From Streptomyces sp. JH34 (GTDB lineage Bacteria > Actinomycetota > Actinomycetes > Streptomycetales > Streptomycetaceae): a DNA stretch of 64,000 bases. How positions within the stretch are numbered: position 1 is the first letter of the stretch; each line of letters opens with the position of its first letter. The stretch spans positions 5,270,001-5,334,000 of the forward strand of contig NZ_JAJSOO010000001.1 of assembly GCF_029428875.1 (NCBI RefSeq), read 5' to 3'. This document shows positions 17,515-25,705 of this stretch, one piece after another. The notes beneath the pieces are model-generated. The model did no database searches. It was given only the letters and a program-made list of their open reading frames with translations, and was not told the origin of the DNA. The position numbers were made by a program, and so were the translations under genes.

Positions 17515-19326
17515 ATGCGAACGTCCATCGCCACCGTCTCGCTCAGCGGAACGCTCACCGAGAAACTCACCGCCGCGGCGCGAGCGGGCTTCGACGGTGT
17601 CGAGATCTTCGAGAACGACCTGACCGGATGCCCGCTGCGCCCCGAGGAGATCAGGGAACGGGCGGCCGATCTCGGACTCACCATCGACCTCTTCCAGCCC
17701 ATGCGTGACATCGAGGCCGTCCCCGCCGACGAGTTCGCCCTCAACCTGCGGCGCGCCGAGCACAAGTTCCGGCTGATGCGGCGGCTCGGCGCCGACACCG
17801 TCCTGGTCTGCTCCAGCGTGTCGCCGGACGCCGTCGACGACGACGCCCTCGCCGCCGGGCAGCTGCGCCGGCTGGCCGGCCTCGCGGCGGAGTCCGGGAT
17901 CCGGGTCGCCTACGAGGCGCTGGCGTGGGGCCGCCACGTCAGCACCTACGAGCACGCCTGGCGCATCGTCGAGGCCGCGGACCACCCCGCCCTCGGGGTC
18001 TGCCTGGACAGCTTCCACATCCTGGCCAGGGGATCCGACGTCACGGGCGTCGAGGACATCCCCGGCGACAAGATCTTCTTCCTGCAGCTGGCCGACGCCC
18101 CGCAGATGGCGCTGGACGTGCTGCAGTGGAGCCGCCACCACCGCTGCTTCCCCGGGCAGGGCGACCTCGACGTCGCCGGACTGGTGCGGGCCGCCGTCCG
18201 CGCCGGATACGACGGGCCCCTCTCCCTCGAGGTGTTCAACGACGTCTTCCGCCAGTCGGACGCCGGCCGCACCGCGATCGACGCCCGGCGCTCGCTGACA
18301 CTGCTCCAGGAGTCGGCGGGACTGACCGCGCCCCCGGCACCGGTCGTCCCCACCGGATTCGCCTTCGTCGAGATCGCCACGGCCGACACGGCGCGCGTCG
18401 CCCCGCTGCTGACCGCGCTGGGCTTCTCCCGTACGGCCAGGCACTCCGGAAAGCCCGTGGACCTCTGGGAACAGGGCGAGGCCCGCATCCTGCTCAACAC
18501 CGACACCGGCAGCCACCGGGCCGACCCCGCCCTCACCGCGGTCGGCCTGGAGAGCCCCGACCCCGCCGGGGCCTCCGCGCGCGCCGAGTCGCTGCTCGCC
18601 CCCGTCCTGCCCCGGCGCCGCGCCCCCGGCGACGCCCCGCTGGACGCGGTGGCCGCCCCCGACGGCACCGAGTTCTTCTTCTGCGTCACCGGGGCCCCCG
18701 GCGGCGACGGAGGCACCGGTGGCCCCGGCTGGACCGGCGACTTCGTGCCCGCCCCGCACACCCCCGCCCCCATCGGGATCACCCGCGTCGACCACGTCGC
18801 GCTGACCCAGCCCTGGCACCACTTCGACGAGGCGACCCTCTTCCACCGCGGTGTGCTCGGCCTCCGTCCCCACGCGAGCGTCGACCTCGCCGACCCGTAC
18901 GGGCTGCTCCGCAGCCGCGCCGTGAGCAACGACGACGGCACCGTCCGCATCGCCCTCGGCGTGGGGGCGTCCCCCAGCGAGGACCCGGCCCGGGGAGGGC
19001 GCCCCCAGCACGTGGCCCTGGTCACCGACGACCTCGTCACCACGGTCCGCCGCGCCCTCGCGGCCGGCGCGCGGATGCTGCCGGTCCCCGCCAACTACTA
19101 CGACGACCTGGCCGCGCGCTACGAGTTCGCCCCCGGTGAGCTGGAGACCTACCGCGAACTCGGCATCCTCCACGACCGTGACGGGAAGGGGGAGTTCCGG
19201 CACTGCTACACCGTGACGACCGGTCGCGTCTTCTTCGAACTCGTCGAGCGCGTCGGCGGATACGACGGCTACGGCGCCCGGAACGCCCCCGTCAGGCTCG
19301 CCGCGCAGCACGCACAGGCCGAGTGA
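17515..19326 (+). CDS. 3-dehydroshikimate dehydratase, QsuB-like (isomerase/epimerase-HPPD fusion)
   Basis: 603 residues. Residues 1-275 are a xylose-isomerase-like TIM barrel (RAGFDGVEIFENDL, AYEALAWGRHVSTYEHAW, CLDSFHILARGSD, GPLSLEVFNDVFR). Residues about 290-600 are a 4-hydroxyphenylpyruvate-dioxygenase-like vicinal-oxygen-chelate region (GITRVDHVALTQPWHHFDEA, then GRPQHVALVTDDLV and FFELVERVGGYDGYGARN). This is the QsuB domain order, in which the barrel dehydrates 3-dehydroshikimate to protocatechuate and the second domain lacks proven dioxygenase activity. The start ATG has AGGAGG 6 nt upstream. The 100-nt leader contains CGAGCC repeats. Confidence 0.9.
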   Translation: MRTSIATVSLSGTLTEKLTAAARAGFDGVEIFENDLTGCPLRPEEIRERAADLGLTIDLFQPMRDIEAVPADEFALNLRRAEHKFRLMRRLGADTVLVCSSVSPDAVDDDALAAGQLRRLAGLAAESGIRVAYEALAWGRHVSTYEHAWRIVEAADHPALGVCLDSFHILARGSDVTGVEDIPGDKIFFLQLADAPQMALDVLQWSRHHRCFPGQGDLDVAGLVRAAVRAGYDGPLSLEVFNDVFRQSDAGRTAIDARRSLTLLQESAGLTAPPAPVVPTGFAFVEIATADTARVAPLLTALGFSRTARHSGKPVDLWEQGEARILLNTDTGSHRADPALTAVGLESPDPAGASARAESLLAPVLPRRRAPGDAPLDAVAAPDGTEFFFCVTGAPGGDGGTGGPGWTGDFVPAPHTPAPIGITRVDHVALTQPWHHFDEATLFHRGVLGLRPHASVDLADPYGLLRSRAVSNDDGTVRIALGVGASPSEDPARGGRPQHVALVTDDLVTTVRRALAAGARMLPVPANYYDDLAARYEFAPGELETYRELGILHDRDGKGEFRHCYTVTTGRVFFELVERVGGYDGYGARNAPVRLAAQHAQAE

Positions 19327-19327
19327 G

Positions 19328-20146
19328 TCAGTCCGCGCGGACCTCGAACTCGGCTCGGGCGTCGAACGCGGCACGCCGGGTCGCGCGGCGCAGGGCCCGC
19401 AGCAGCGTGGGGCCGACGGTCAGGGTCAGGACCACGGTGAGGGCGGCGCGGCCCAGGTCCCAGCCGAGCGAGGTGGCGGTGCAGTACGCGAGGAAGCGGA
19501 CCAGGTTCTCGTGCAGCGGGTCGCCCGCGACGAAGGAGATACCGGAACCGAGCCCGGGGACGATCGTCCAGCCGTACAGATTCATCACCGTGCCGTAGGC
19601 GAACGCCGCGACGAAGCCGTAGCCCGCGAGCATCAGCAGCTCGCCCCGGCCGCGCAGCCGGTCGGGGCCGGGCAGCAGGCCCGCGCCCATCGTGAACCAG
19701 CCCATCGACAGCATCTGGAACGGCATCCACGGCCCGACCCCGCCCGTCAGCAGTGCCGAGGCGAACATCGTGACCGAACCGAGCACGAATCCGAAGCCGG
19801 GCCCCAGCACCCGGCCGCTCAGCACCATCAGGAAGAACATGGGCTCCAGGCCCGCCGTCCCCGCGCCCAGCGGACGCAGCGCCGCGCCGACCGCGGCGAG
19901 GACCCCCAGCATCGCCACGGCCTTCGCGTCCAGGCCGGAGTCCGCGATCGTCGCGAGGACGACGCCGACGAGCAGCACCAGCAGGACGGCGAACAGCCAC
20001 GGAGCGTCCTCGGCGTGCGCGAGGCCGGAGCCCGCGCCCGCCAGCAGCGGCCAGCCGAAACCGACCAGTCCGACCGCGCTGACCAGGACCAGCGCGGCGA
20101 CGGCGTGCCGGCCGAGCCGTACCGGGCGGGCGGACCGCGCCGTCAC
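19328..20146 (-). CDS. ECF transporter S component (substrate-binding membrane protein)
   Basis: About 272 residues with six or more transmembrane helices. A central part (EPMFFLMVLSGRVLGPGFGF, GGVGPWMPFQMLSMGWFTMG) is typical of bacterial ECF S components of the MFS-unlike cobalamin/vitamin type. It is the last gene of the riboswitch operon, so cobalamin or a precursor is the inferred ligand. The start GTG at 20146 overlaps the stop of the ATPase gene as GTGA; a start 45 nt earlier is in frame but would overlap more. The C-terminus is basic and cytosolic. Confidence 0.8.
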   Translation of the reverse strand: MTARSARPVRLGRHAVAALVLVSAVGLVGFGWPLLAGAGSGLAHAEDAPWLFAVLLVLLVGVVLATIADSGLDAKAVAMLGVLAAVGAALRPLGAGTAGLEPMFFLMVLSGRVLGPGFGFVLGSVTMFASALLTGGVGPWMPFQMLSMGWFTMGAGLLPGPDRLRGRGELLMLAGYGFVAAFAYGTVMNLYGWTIVPGLGSGISFVAGDPLHENLVRFLAYCTATSLGWDLGRAALTVVLTLTVGPTLLRALRRATRRAAFDARAEFEVRAD

Positions 20147-21858
20147 GCGAGACCCTCCAGGGCGGTGCGCACCTGGGACACCGTCAGCCACTGCCGCGGC
20201 GCCAGGATCTTCGCGGTCTGCGGGGCGAAGGCGGGCGAGGACACCACGACCTGCCGGGTCGGACCGTCGGCGACGACCTCACCGTCGGCCAGGATCACCA
20301 CCCGGTCCGCCAGCTCCGCCGCCAGCTCCACGTCATGGGTGGCCAGGACGATGGCGTGGCCCCCGGCGGCCAGCCGCCGCAGTACGCCGACGAGCCGCGC
20401 CTTCGCCGCGTAGTCCAGGCCGCGCGTCGGCTCGTCGAGGAGGAGGAGAGGGGGACGCGCGGTGAGCACCAGGGCCAGGGCGAGCGCGAGCCGCTGACCC
20501 TCCGAGAGATCACGCGGGTGCACGTCGTCCGGCACCCCGGGCAGCAGTTCGGAGACGAGGGCGCGGCAACTGCCCTCGGGCGCGCCCGCGTCGGAGTCCG
20601 CGGCCGCGCACTCGGCCGCGACGGTGTCCGCGTACAGCAGATCGCGCGGTTCCTGCGGCACGAGTCCGACCCGGCGCACCATGTCGCGCGGCGGGGTGCC
20701 GGACGGCTGGAGACCGCCGACGACGACGGAGCCCGTGGTCGGCGGGGTCGTCCCGACCAGCGTCGAGAGCAGGGTCGACTTGCCCGCGCCGTTGCGGCCC
20801 ATCAGGGCCACGGTCTCGCCCGGCACGACGGACAGCGTCACCCCGCGCAGTGCCTGGACCCGCCCGTGCCGCACCCCGAGCCCCTCGACCCGGGTGACGA
20901 CGCCGGAGAGCGGAGCAGGTCCGGGTGCCGGGGCCGGACGGCGGCCGAGCAGCCGGCCGAGGAGGCCGGGGCGGGGCGCGGCCGGTTCGGGCAGCGGGGC
21001 GGGGGCGGCGTGCGCCGGTATCTCACGCTCCGGCGGCTCCACGTCGGCCAGCCGCTCCCGCAGGTCCACCGCGCGGCGCCGGGCGTCACGCACCGACAGG
21101 GGCAGCGGATCCCAGCCCACCAGCCGGCCCAGGGCCACCACCGGCGGCCGGACGGGCGACAGCGCCATGACGTCCGCGGGTGCCCCCAGCACCGGCACTG
21201 CACCGGGGGCGGGAAGCAGGAGGACCTGGTCCGCGTACTGCACGACGCGCTCCAGCCGGTGCTCGGCCATCAGCACCGTCGTGCCCAGGTCGTGCACCAG
21301 CCGCTGGAGCACCGCCAGCACGTCCTCCGCCGCCGCCGGGTCGAGGGCGGAGGTCGGCTCGTCCAGGACCAGGACCCTGGGGTGCGGGGTGAGGACCGAG
21401 CCGATCGCGACCCGCTGCCGCTGGCCCCCGGAGAGCGTGGCGATCGGCCGGTCGCGCAGCTCGGCGAGCCCCAGCAGATCCAGCGTCTCCTCGACCCTGC
21501 GGCGCATCACGTCAGGGGCGAGGCCCAGCGACTCCATGCCGTACGCCAACTCGTCCTCGACGGTGTCCGTCACGAAGTGGGCGAGCGGGTCCTGGCCCAC
21601 CGTGCCCACCAGATCGGCGAGTTCACGGGGCTTGTGGGTGCGGGTGTCGCGCCCGTCGACGGTGACCCGGCCGGTGAGCACCCCGCCGGTGAAGTGCGGC
21701 ACCAGACCGGACACCGCACCCAGCAGAGTCGACTTGCCGACACCGGACGGGCCGACGGCCAGCACCAGTTCGCCCTCGGGGATCGTGAGGTCCACCCCGG
21801 ACAGGGTGGGCCGCCCGGCGCCCTCGTACCGCACCGAGACCTGCTCGAACCGGATCAT
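20143..21858 (-). CDS. ECF transporter ATPase, two nucleotide-binding domains in one chain
   Basis: 571 residues with two complete ABC domains. The first has Walker A GPSGVGKST near residue 36, signature LSGGQRQRVAIGS and Walker B LVLDEPTSALD. The second has GRNGAGKST near 345, signature variant LSEGQRLALALAL and LLLLDEPTRGLD. A Pro/Ala-rich linker (about 265-310) joins them. Such an A1-A2 fusion serves as both EcfA subunits. The start ATG overlaps the T-component stop (ATGA), and its own stop overlaps the S-component start (GTGA). Confidence 0.9.
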   Translation of the reverse strand: MIRFEQVSVRYEGAGRPTLSGVDLTIPEGELVLAVGPSGVGKSTLLGAVSGLVPHFTGGVLTGRVTVDGRDTRTHKPRELADLVGTVGQDPLAHFVTDTVEDELAYGMESLGLAPDVMRRRVEETLDLLGLAELRDRPIATLSGGQRQRVAIGSVLTPHPRVLVLDEPTSALDPAAAEDVLAVLQRLVHDLGTTVLMAEHRLERVVQYADQVLLLPAPGAVPVLGAPADVMALSPVRPPVVALGRLVGWDPLPLSVRDARRRAVDLRERLADVEPPEREIPAHAAPAPLPEPAAPRPGLLGRLLGRRPAPAPGPAPLSGVVTRVEGLGVRHGRVQALRGVTLSVVPGETVALMGRNGAGKSTLLSTLVGTTPPTTGSVVVGGLQPSGTPPRDMVRRVGLVPQEPRDLLYADTVAAECAAADSDAGAPEGSCRALVSELLPGVPDDVHPRDLSEGQRLALALALVLTARPPLLLLDEPTRGLDYAAKARLVGVLRRLAAGGHAIVLATHDVELAAELADRVVILADGEVVADGPTRQVVVSSPAFAPQTAKILAPRQWLTVSQVRTALEGLA

Positions 21859-22986
21859 GCGTGCTCCTTGGAGTCCGAGGAAGAGGGGGGAAGCGGTGCC
21901 ACCGCGGCGGGCAGCAGACCGATCAGTACGGCGGCGGCGGGCCACAGCGGCAGTACCGGAGGGGTGAGCGGCAGGACGCCGGGGCGCAGGGCCTCCGGGT
22001 CGGCGGCGCCCGCCCACACCATCGCCGCCGCGACGGCCCCGCCCGAGCCCGCGACGAGCCAGGCGCGTACGCCCCAGCGGTCCGGGCGGTACCGGGTGCG
22101 GACCGAGCGACGGCCGCCCAGTCTGAGTCCGGCCCCCGCCGCGACCAGCCCGGCCAGCAGCAACGGCAGCCCGTGCACCGCGCCCTGCGCGGCCAGCAGT
22201 CCGTACGTCCCCGCGCACACGCCGAGCAGCCCGCCGAGCGTCAGCACGTGCGTGGTGCGCCGGACGGCGGGCGGGACCTGGGCGGTGCGCCCGTACCCCC
22301 GCGCGTCCATCGACGCCGCCACGGCCACCGAGCGCTCCAGCGCGCCCTCCAGCACCGGCAACCCGATCTGGAGCACCGCCCTGACCCCGCCGGTCGGGCG
22401 GCCGCGCAGCCGGCGGGCCGTCCGCAGCCGGGCCACGTCGGCGACCATGTTCGGCGCGAACGTCATCGCGACGACGACGGCGACCCCCACCTCGTACAGG
22501 GCGCCGGGCAGGGACTTCAGCAGCCGGGCCGGATTGGCCAGCGAGTTCGCCGCACCGATACAGATCAGCAGGGTGGCCAGCTTCGCGCCCTCGTACAGCG
22601 CGAAGACCACCTGTTCCGCGGTGACCCGGCCGCCGATCCTGACCCCCCCGCGCCCAGTCGGGCAACGGCACCTCGGGCACCGTGAACAGGGCGTGCGTGC
22701 CCGGGACGGGCGAGCCGAGGAAGACGGAGAACACCAGGCGCGCCGCGACGACGAACAGCCCGAGCTTGATGAACGCGCCGTACGAACGGGCCCACGGCGC
22801 GTCCGTGCGGCGCGCCGCCACCACGTAGCCGGCCACCCCCACCAGCAGCCCGAGCAGCAGCGGGTTGGTGGTCCGGGAGGCCGCGGTCGCCAGCCCGAGG
22901 GCCCACAGCCACCAGGCCCCGGCCGGAAGCGCGTCGGCACGGGTCGCCGCGGGCGCGCGCAGGGCAGGGCCGGTGGAGCGGGTCAT
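21855..22986 (-). pseudogene. ECF transporter T component (CbiQ-like), interrupted by a 1-nt frameshift
   Basis: The N-terminal frame reads WWLWALGLATAASRTTNPLL and FIKLGLFVVAARLVFSVFLG up to VPLPDWARGG. The family sequence then continues in another frame (GRVTAEQVVFALYEGAKLAT, AASMDARGYGR, LGGLLGVCAGTYGLLAAQG) to the stop at 21855. The switch falls exactly at a run of seven C on the plus strand (22643-22649); removing one base restores a 376-residue EcfT with its ARG coupling motif. Both ends keep 4-nt ATGA overlaps with the neighbouring genes. It is either a recent null mutation, a slippage site or a sequencing error. Confidence 0.85.
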
Positions 22987-23660
22987 CGGCGGCGGCGGGC
23001 CTGCAGCACAGCGGCGACACCCAGGACGAGCACCGCTCCGACGCCGGTGAGCACACCCACCGACGGACCGCTGTCGTCGGACGCGCTTTCCGCGCCGTCC
23101 GCGGCCGGTGCGGTGGCCGTGTCGTCCGCCCCCGCGGACTCCGGCTGCCCGCCGACCTGCTCGCCGCAGCCCGAGCGCGGATAGCCCGAGATTGCACAGA
23201 GCATCGCGGCGCTGTCGTAGCGCAGCGGCTTCGCGACGGAGGCGAGGGCCTCGCCCGTGCTCGCGTCAGGTGCGACGCGGGCGCAGGCGGTGCGCGGAGC
23301 CGGCGGCTTCTCGCCGTCCGGCGCGTCCGCCGCCGTGCCCGGGTCGATGACCAGCGCGATCCGCTTGGAGCCGTCCTTCGCCGGGGTGCCCGCGCAGACG
23401 GCCCCGAAGTCGGGCGCGCGGCGCGGCTGGGCCGAGTCCTGGGAGTCCTCGCTCACCGAGAAGCGGAATCCCTGCACCGCGCCGTCGTCCGGCAGGACGG
23501 AGGACGGCCCCTGCGTGGCGTACGTCCAGCTCTTCCCGCCGTCGCTCTCCCAGAACGACCAGTAGCGGTAGCCGGCCGCCTGCGCGTTCCCCGCGCCCAC
23601 CACGGTCAGCAGGGTGGCGACGAGGAGAAGCAGCGCCGCCTTTCCCAGCGGGCGCCTCAC
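22983..23660 (-). CDS. Exported, membrane-anchored protein of the SCO2322 type
   Basis: 225 residues from a GTG that overlaps the preceding stop (GTGA). A signal peptide (LGKAALLLLVATLLTVVGAG, cleavage near AQAA) is followed by a beta-rich domain (GYRYWSFWESDGGKSWTYAT, GFRFSVSEDSQDSA), then a segment with conserved Cys, an Ala/Asp/Ser-rich linker, one transmembrane helix and RRRR. I recall the name SCO2322 family for such proteins. The YWSFW...G..W.YA pattern resembles the DUF4430/transcobalamin beta domain, which is an inference. It sits between the alpha-toroid protein and the T component in the riboswitch operon. Confidence 0.75.
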   Translation of the reverse strand: MRRPLGKAALLLLVATLLTVVGAGNAQAAGYRYWSFWESDGGKSWTYATQGPSSVLPDDGAVQGFRFSVSEDSQDSAQPRRAPDFGAVCAGTPAKDGSKRIALVIDPGTAADAPDGEKPPAPRTACARVAPDASTGEALASVAKPLRYDSAAMLCAISGYPRSGCGEQVGGQPESAGADDTATAPAADGAESASDDSGPSVGVLTGVGAVLVLGVAAVLQARRRR

Positions 23661-24916
23661 AGCTGCTGGTTCTTGCGGCGGCCGCTGAGGAGGAAGCCGA
23701 TGCCCGCGCCGAAGGCCAGACCGATGCCGATGATCCACCAGAGGCCGAGCCCCTCGTCGTCGCTGCTCGTGTCCGCCGGCTTGGAGGGCGTCGTCGCGGT
23801 CGGCGAGGGGACGGCCGTGGCGGCGGGCGCCGGGCCCGTGGCGTTGAGCTGCGCGACGAGGTCGACGCCCCCGAAGTCACGGGCGTCGGTTCCGGTCGCG
23901 TGGGCGGCGAGGACGAGCTGGGCGGTGGCGGCGGGGCCGCCGTCCTTCGCCCAGCCCTGGGCGTGCTTCTGGAGATACGCGACCGCGTCGGCCGCCTTGT
24001 CCTTGTGACCGGACGCCGCCAGAGCCACGACGGCGTCCGCCGTGTTGCCGAAGTCCGCCTGCGGCGCGGACTCCTCGGCGCCCGGCATGGGCGGCAGGTC
24101 CAGGTACCCCTTCCCGGCCAGAGCCTTCGCCAGGTAGGAGGCGCCGTTCTGCGCGGACTGCTCGGGGGTGAGGCCGGTGCCCTTCGTGCAGACGGGGGCC
24201 TTCACCGCGTTGTAGTTCCCCGCGGCCATGCCCTTGCCCATCGAGCCGAGCACCGCGGCCGCCGTGGCGTCCGCGTTCGCGGTCAGCTCGCCCTTCTTGT
24301 CCGGCTGGTAGGCGAACGCCCCGCCGTCCTCGCCACCACAGGGCAGCGCGAAGGTCTGCAGCGCCGTGTACGGGGTCTTCCCGCCCGCCTTGGTGATGTC
24401 GGCGAGCGGTACGCCCGCCCGGGCCAGGGCGCCGTTGACGACGGCGGTGGAGTTGGCGTCGCTCGGGCCGCCCGGGTTGTAGCCCCAGCCGCCGTCGTCG
24501 TTCTGTACGGACTTCAGCCAGGCGACCCCGTTGTCCACGACCTCGCGGTGCACACCGAGCTCGACCACGGCCTGGACCGCCGCCGCCGTCGCGTTGGTGT
24601 CCGCGACGGTCTTCGCGTCGCAGGGCCGGGAGGCGTCGCGGTACGACGCGAAGGCCCCGCTGTCGCACTGCTGGCCGACGAGCCAGTCCACCGACTTCGT
24701 GGCGGGCGTGACCAGCTCGACCTTCTGGGCGAGGAAGGCCAGCGACTGGCGCCACACCCCGTCGTACGTCGGGTCCTTCGTGCCGTACAGCCCTTCCGGG
24801 AGGTCCGGTGCGGAGGAGGACGGGGACGGGCTCGGCGCGGCGAGCGCCGCCGGGGCGGCCGCTCCACAGAGCACGGCGGTGATCGCGAGCGCTGCCGCGC
24901 GGCGGCGTACGGACAT
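23657..24916 (-). CDS. Exported alpha/alpha-toroid protein, transcobalamin alpha-domain-like, membrane-anchored
   Basis: 419 residues. It has a signal peptide (about 1-27), then a prenyltransferase/squalene-oxidase-repeat toroid with repeating units such as VAWLKSVQNDDGGWGYNPGG, GGEDGGAFAYQPDKKGEL and NADATAAAVLGSMGKGMAAG. A Pro/Thr-rich linker precedes a C-terminal anchor (LGLWWIIGIGLAFGAGIGFL) and RRKNQQL. The same fold forms the alpha domain of intrinsic factor and transcobalamin. Being the first gene after a cobalamin riboswitch makes surface corrinoid capture the best guess. ATG at 24916 is the start. Confidence 0.8.
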   Translation of the reverse strand: MSVRRRAAALAITAVLCGAAAPAALAAPSPSPSSSAPDLPEGLYGTKDPTYDGVWRQSLAFLAQKVELVTPATKSVDWLVGQQCDSGAFASYRDASRPCDAKTVADTNATAAAVQAVVELGVHREVVDNGVAWLKSVQNDDGGWGYNPGGPSDANSTAVVNGALARAGVPLADITKAGGKTPYTALQTFALPCGGEDGGAFAYQPDKKGELTANADATAAAVLGSMGKGMAAGNYNAVKAPVCTKGTGLTPEQSAQNGASYLAKALAGKGYLDLPPMPGAEESAPQADFGNTADAVVALAASGHKDKAADAVAYLQKHAQGWAKDGGPAATAQLVLAAHATGTDARDFGGVDLVAQLNATGPAPAATAVPSPTATTPSKPADTSSDDEGLGLWWIIGIGLAFGAGIGFLLSGRRKNQQL

Positions 24917-24939
24917 GGTCGGGCCGGGCCTCTCGAATG

Positions 24940-25065
24940 GGGTTTTCCCCTGCTCGAGCTGGGCCGAGCGCGTAGGGATCGGGTCGGCGCCGGATTCGCA
25001 CCGGCTTCCCCCTGTACGGGCATGATGAGACCAGCCACTCTACCGGGGCACCCCCGACCCCCTCC
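24940..25065 (-). promoter_or_regulatory. Cobalamin (B12) riboswitch
   Basis: On the minus strand the conserved B12 box reads GGGGGAAGCCGGTGCGAATC followed by CGGCGCCGACCC (24982-25013). A GGTGCC element lies about 35-45 nt upstream and an A/G-rich GGGGAAAACCCC segment downstream near 24945. This matches the class I/II cobalamin riboswitch core. It lies in the leader of the five-gene operon that starts at 24916, so vitamin B12 should repress the operon. The outer boundaries are approximate. Confidence 0.88.
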
Positions 25066-25189
25066 GGGCGGACAGTCGTACCCGGTCCGCGAAGGGCCTT
25101 CCCAGCAGGTCAGAGCCCGTGCGAGACTCCGGCGGGGGTCACACGGGCGCGTGCCCGTGGGGAGGAACGACCGGGGCGGGAAGCATCCA

Positions 25190-25705
25190 GTGCGCGCAAC
25201 CAGAAGAGGCACGACGGTGGTCGCCGTCGGGGCGGCCGGACTCATGACGATGACGGCGGGCTGCGGGCTCGTCGGGGAGAGCGCGAGTGCCCCGGCCACC
25301 CCCTCCCCGGAACCGACCCTGCCGTTCACCACGGGTCTCGTCGCCGACGAGATAGCGGGCTTCGCCCGGGCGGGGGGCCTCCCGCCCGGGGACACGTCCG
25401 CGACCGGCCTGCCGGACGGTGACTGGCGGACCTGCGTCGCGCCCTGGAAGGGCTACGCGCCGGCGGCGGACTCAGCCGGCGCGTTCGAGGCGACCGTGAC
25501 TCGGCTGCGGCAGCACGACTGGGAGATCGTCTCCAGCCACGCCGAGGGGGACGTCACCTACCGCACCCTCGCCAAGCGTGGCTGGAAGCTGTACGCCCGG
25601 TACCGCGCCGAGGAGAGCGCGGGGGCGACGGTGTCCCTCACGGCGGTCGAGGACAGCTGCCGGCTCCCCGGGGAGATCAGGGGCGACTACGAGGACCCGG
25701 TCTGA
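25190..25705 (+). CDS. Putative lipoprotein, unknown function
   Basis: 171 residues. It has a basic start (MRATRRGTT), a hydrophobic segment and the lipobox MTAGC, so it is probably a membrane-anchored lipoprotein. The mature part contains WRTCVAPWKGYAPAADSAGA, VTRLRQHDWEIVSSHAEGDV and LYARYRAEESAG, a small alpha/beta domain that I do not assign to a named family. GTG at 25190 is chosen because it starts the signal sequence. GTG 25151, with no ribosome site in front of it, is the alternative. Its last 19 nt overlap the convergent depolymerase gene. Confidence 0.75.
   Translation: MRATRRGTTVVAVGAAGLMTMTAGCGLVGESASAPATPSPEPTLPFTTGLVADEIAGFARAGGLPPGDTSATGLPDGDWRTCVAPWKGYAPAADSAGAFEATVTRLRQHDWEIVSSHAEGDVTYRTLAKRGWKLYARYRAEESAGATVSLTAVEDSCRLPGEIRGDYEDPV

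Noticed and set aside
20143..22986. Apparent 947-residue fusion of T component and ATPase
   Set aside because: The single long frame arises only because the T-component frameshift enters the ATPase frame; the middle 260 residues are out-of-frame Arg/Gly sequence. Two separate genes with an ATGA overlap fit better.
20335..23184. 949-codon open frame on the plus strand
   Set aside because: Antisense to the coupled ECF operon, whose genes all have recognisable domains. Low-complexity Arg/Gly/Gln sequence shows it is a shadow.
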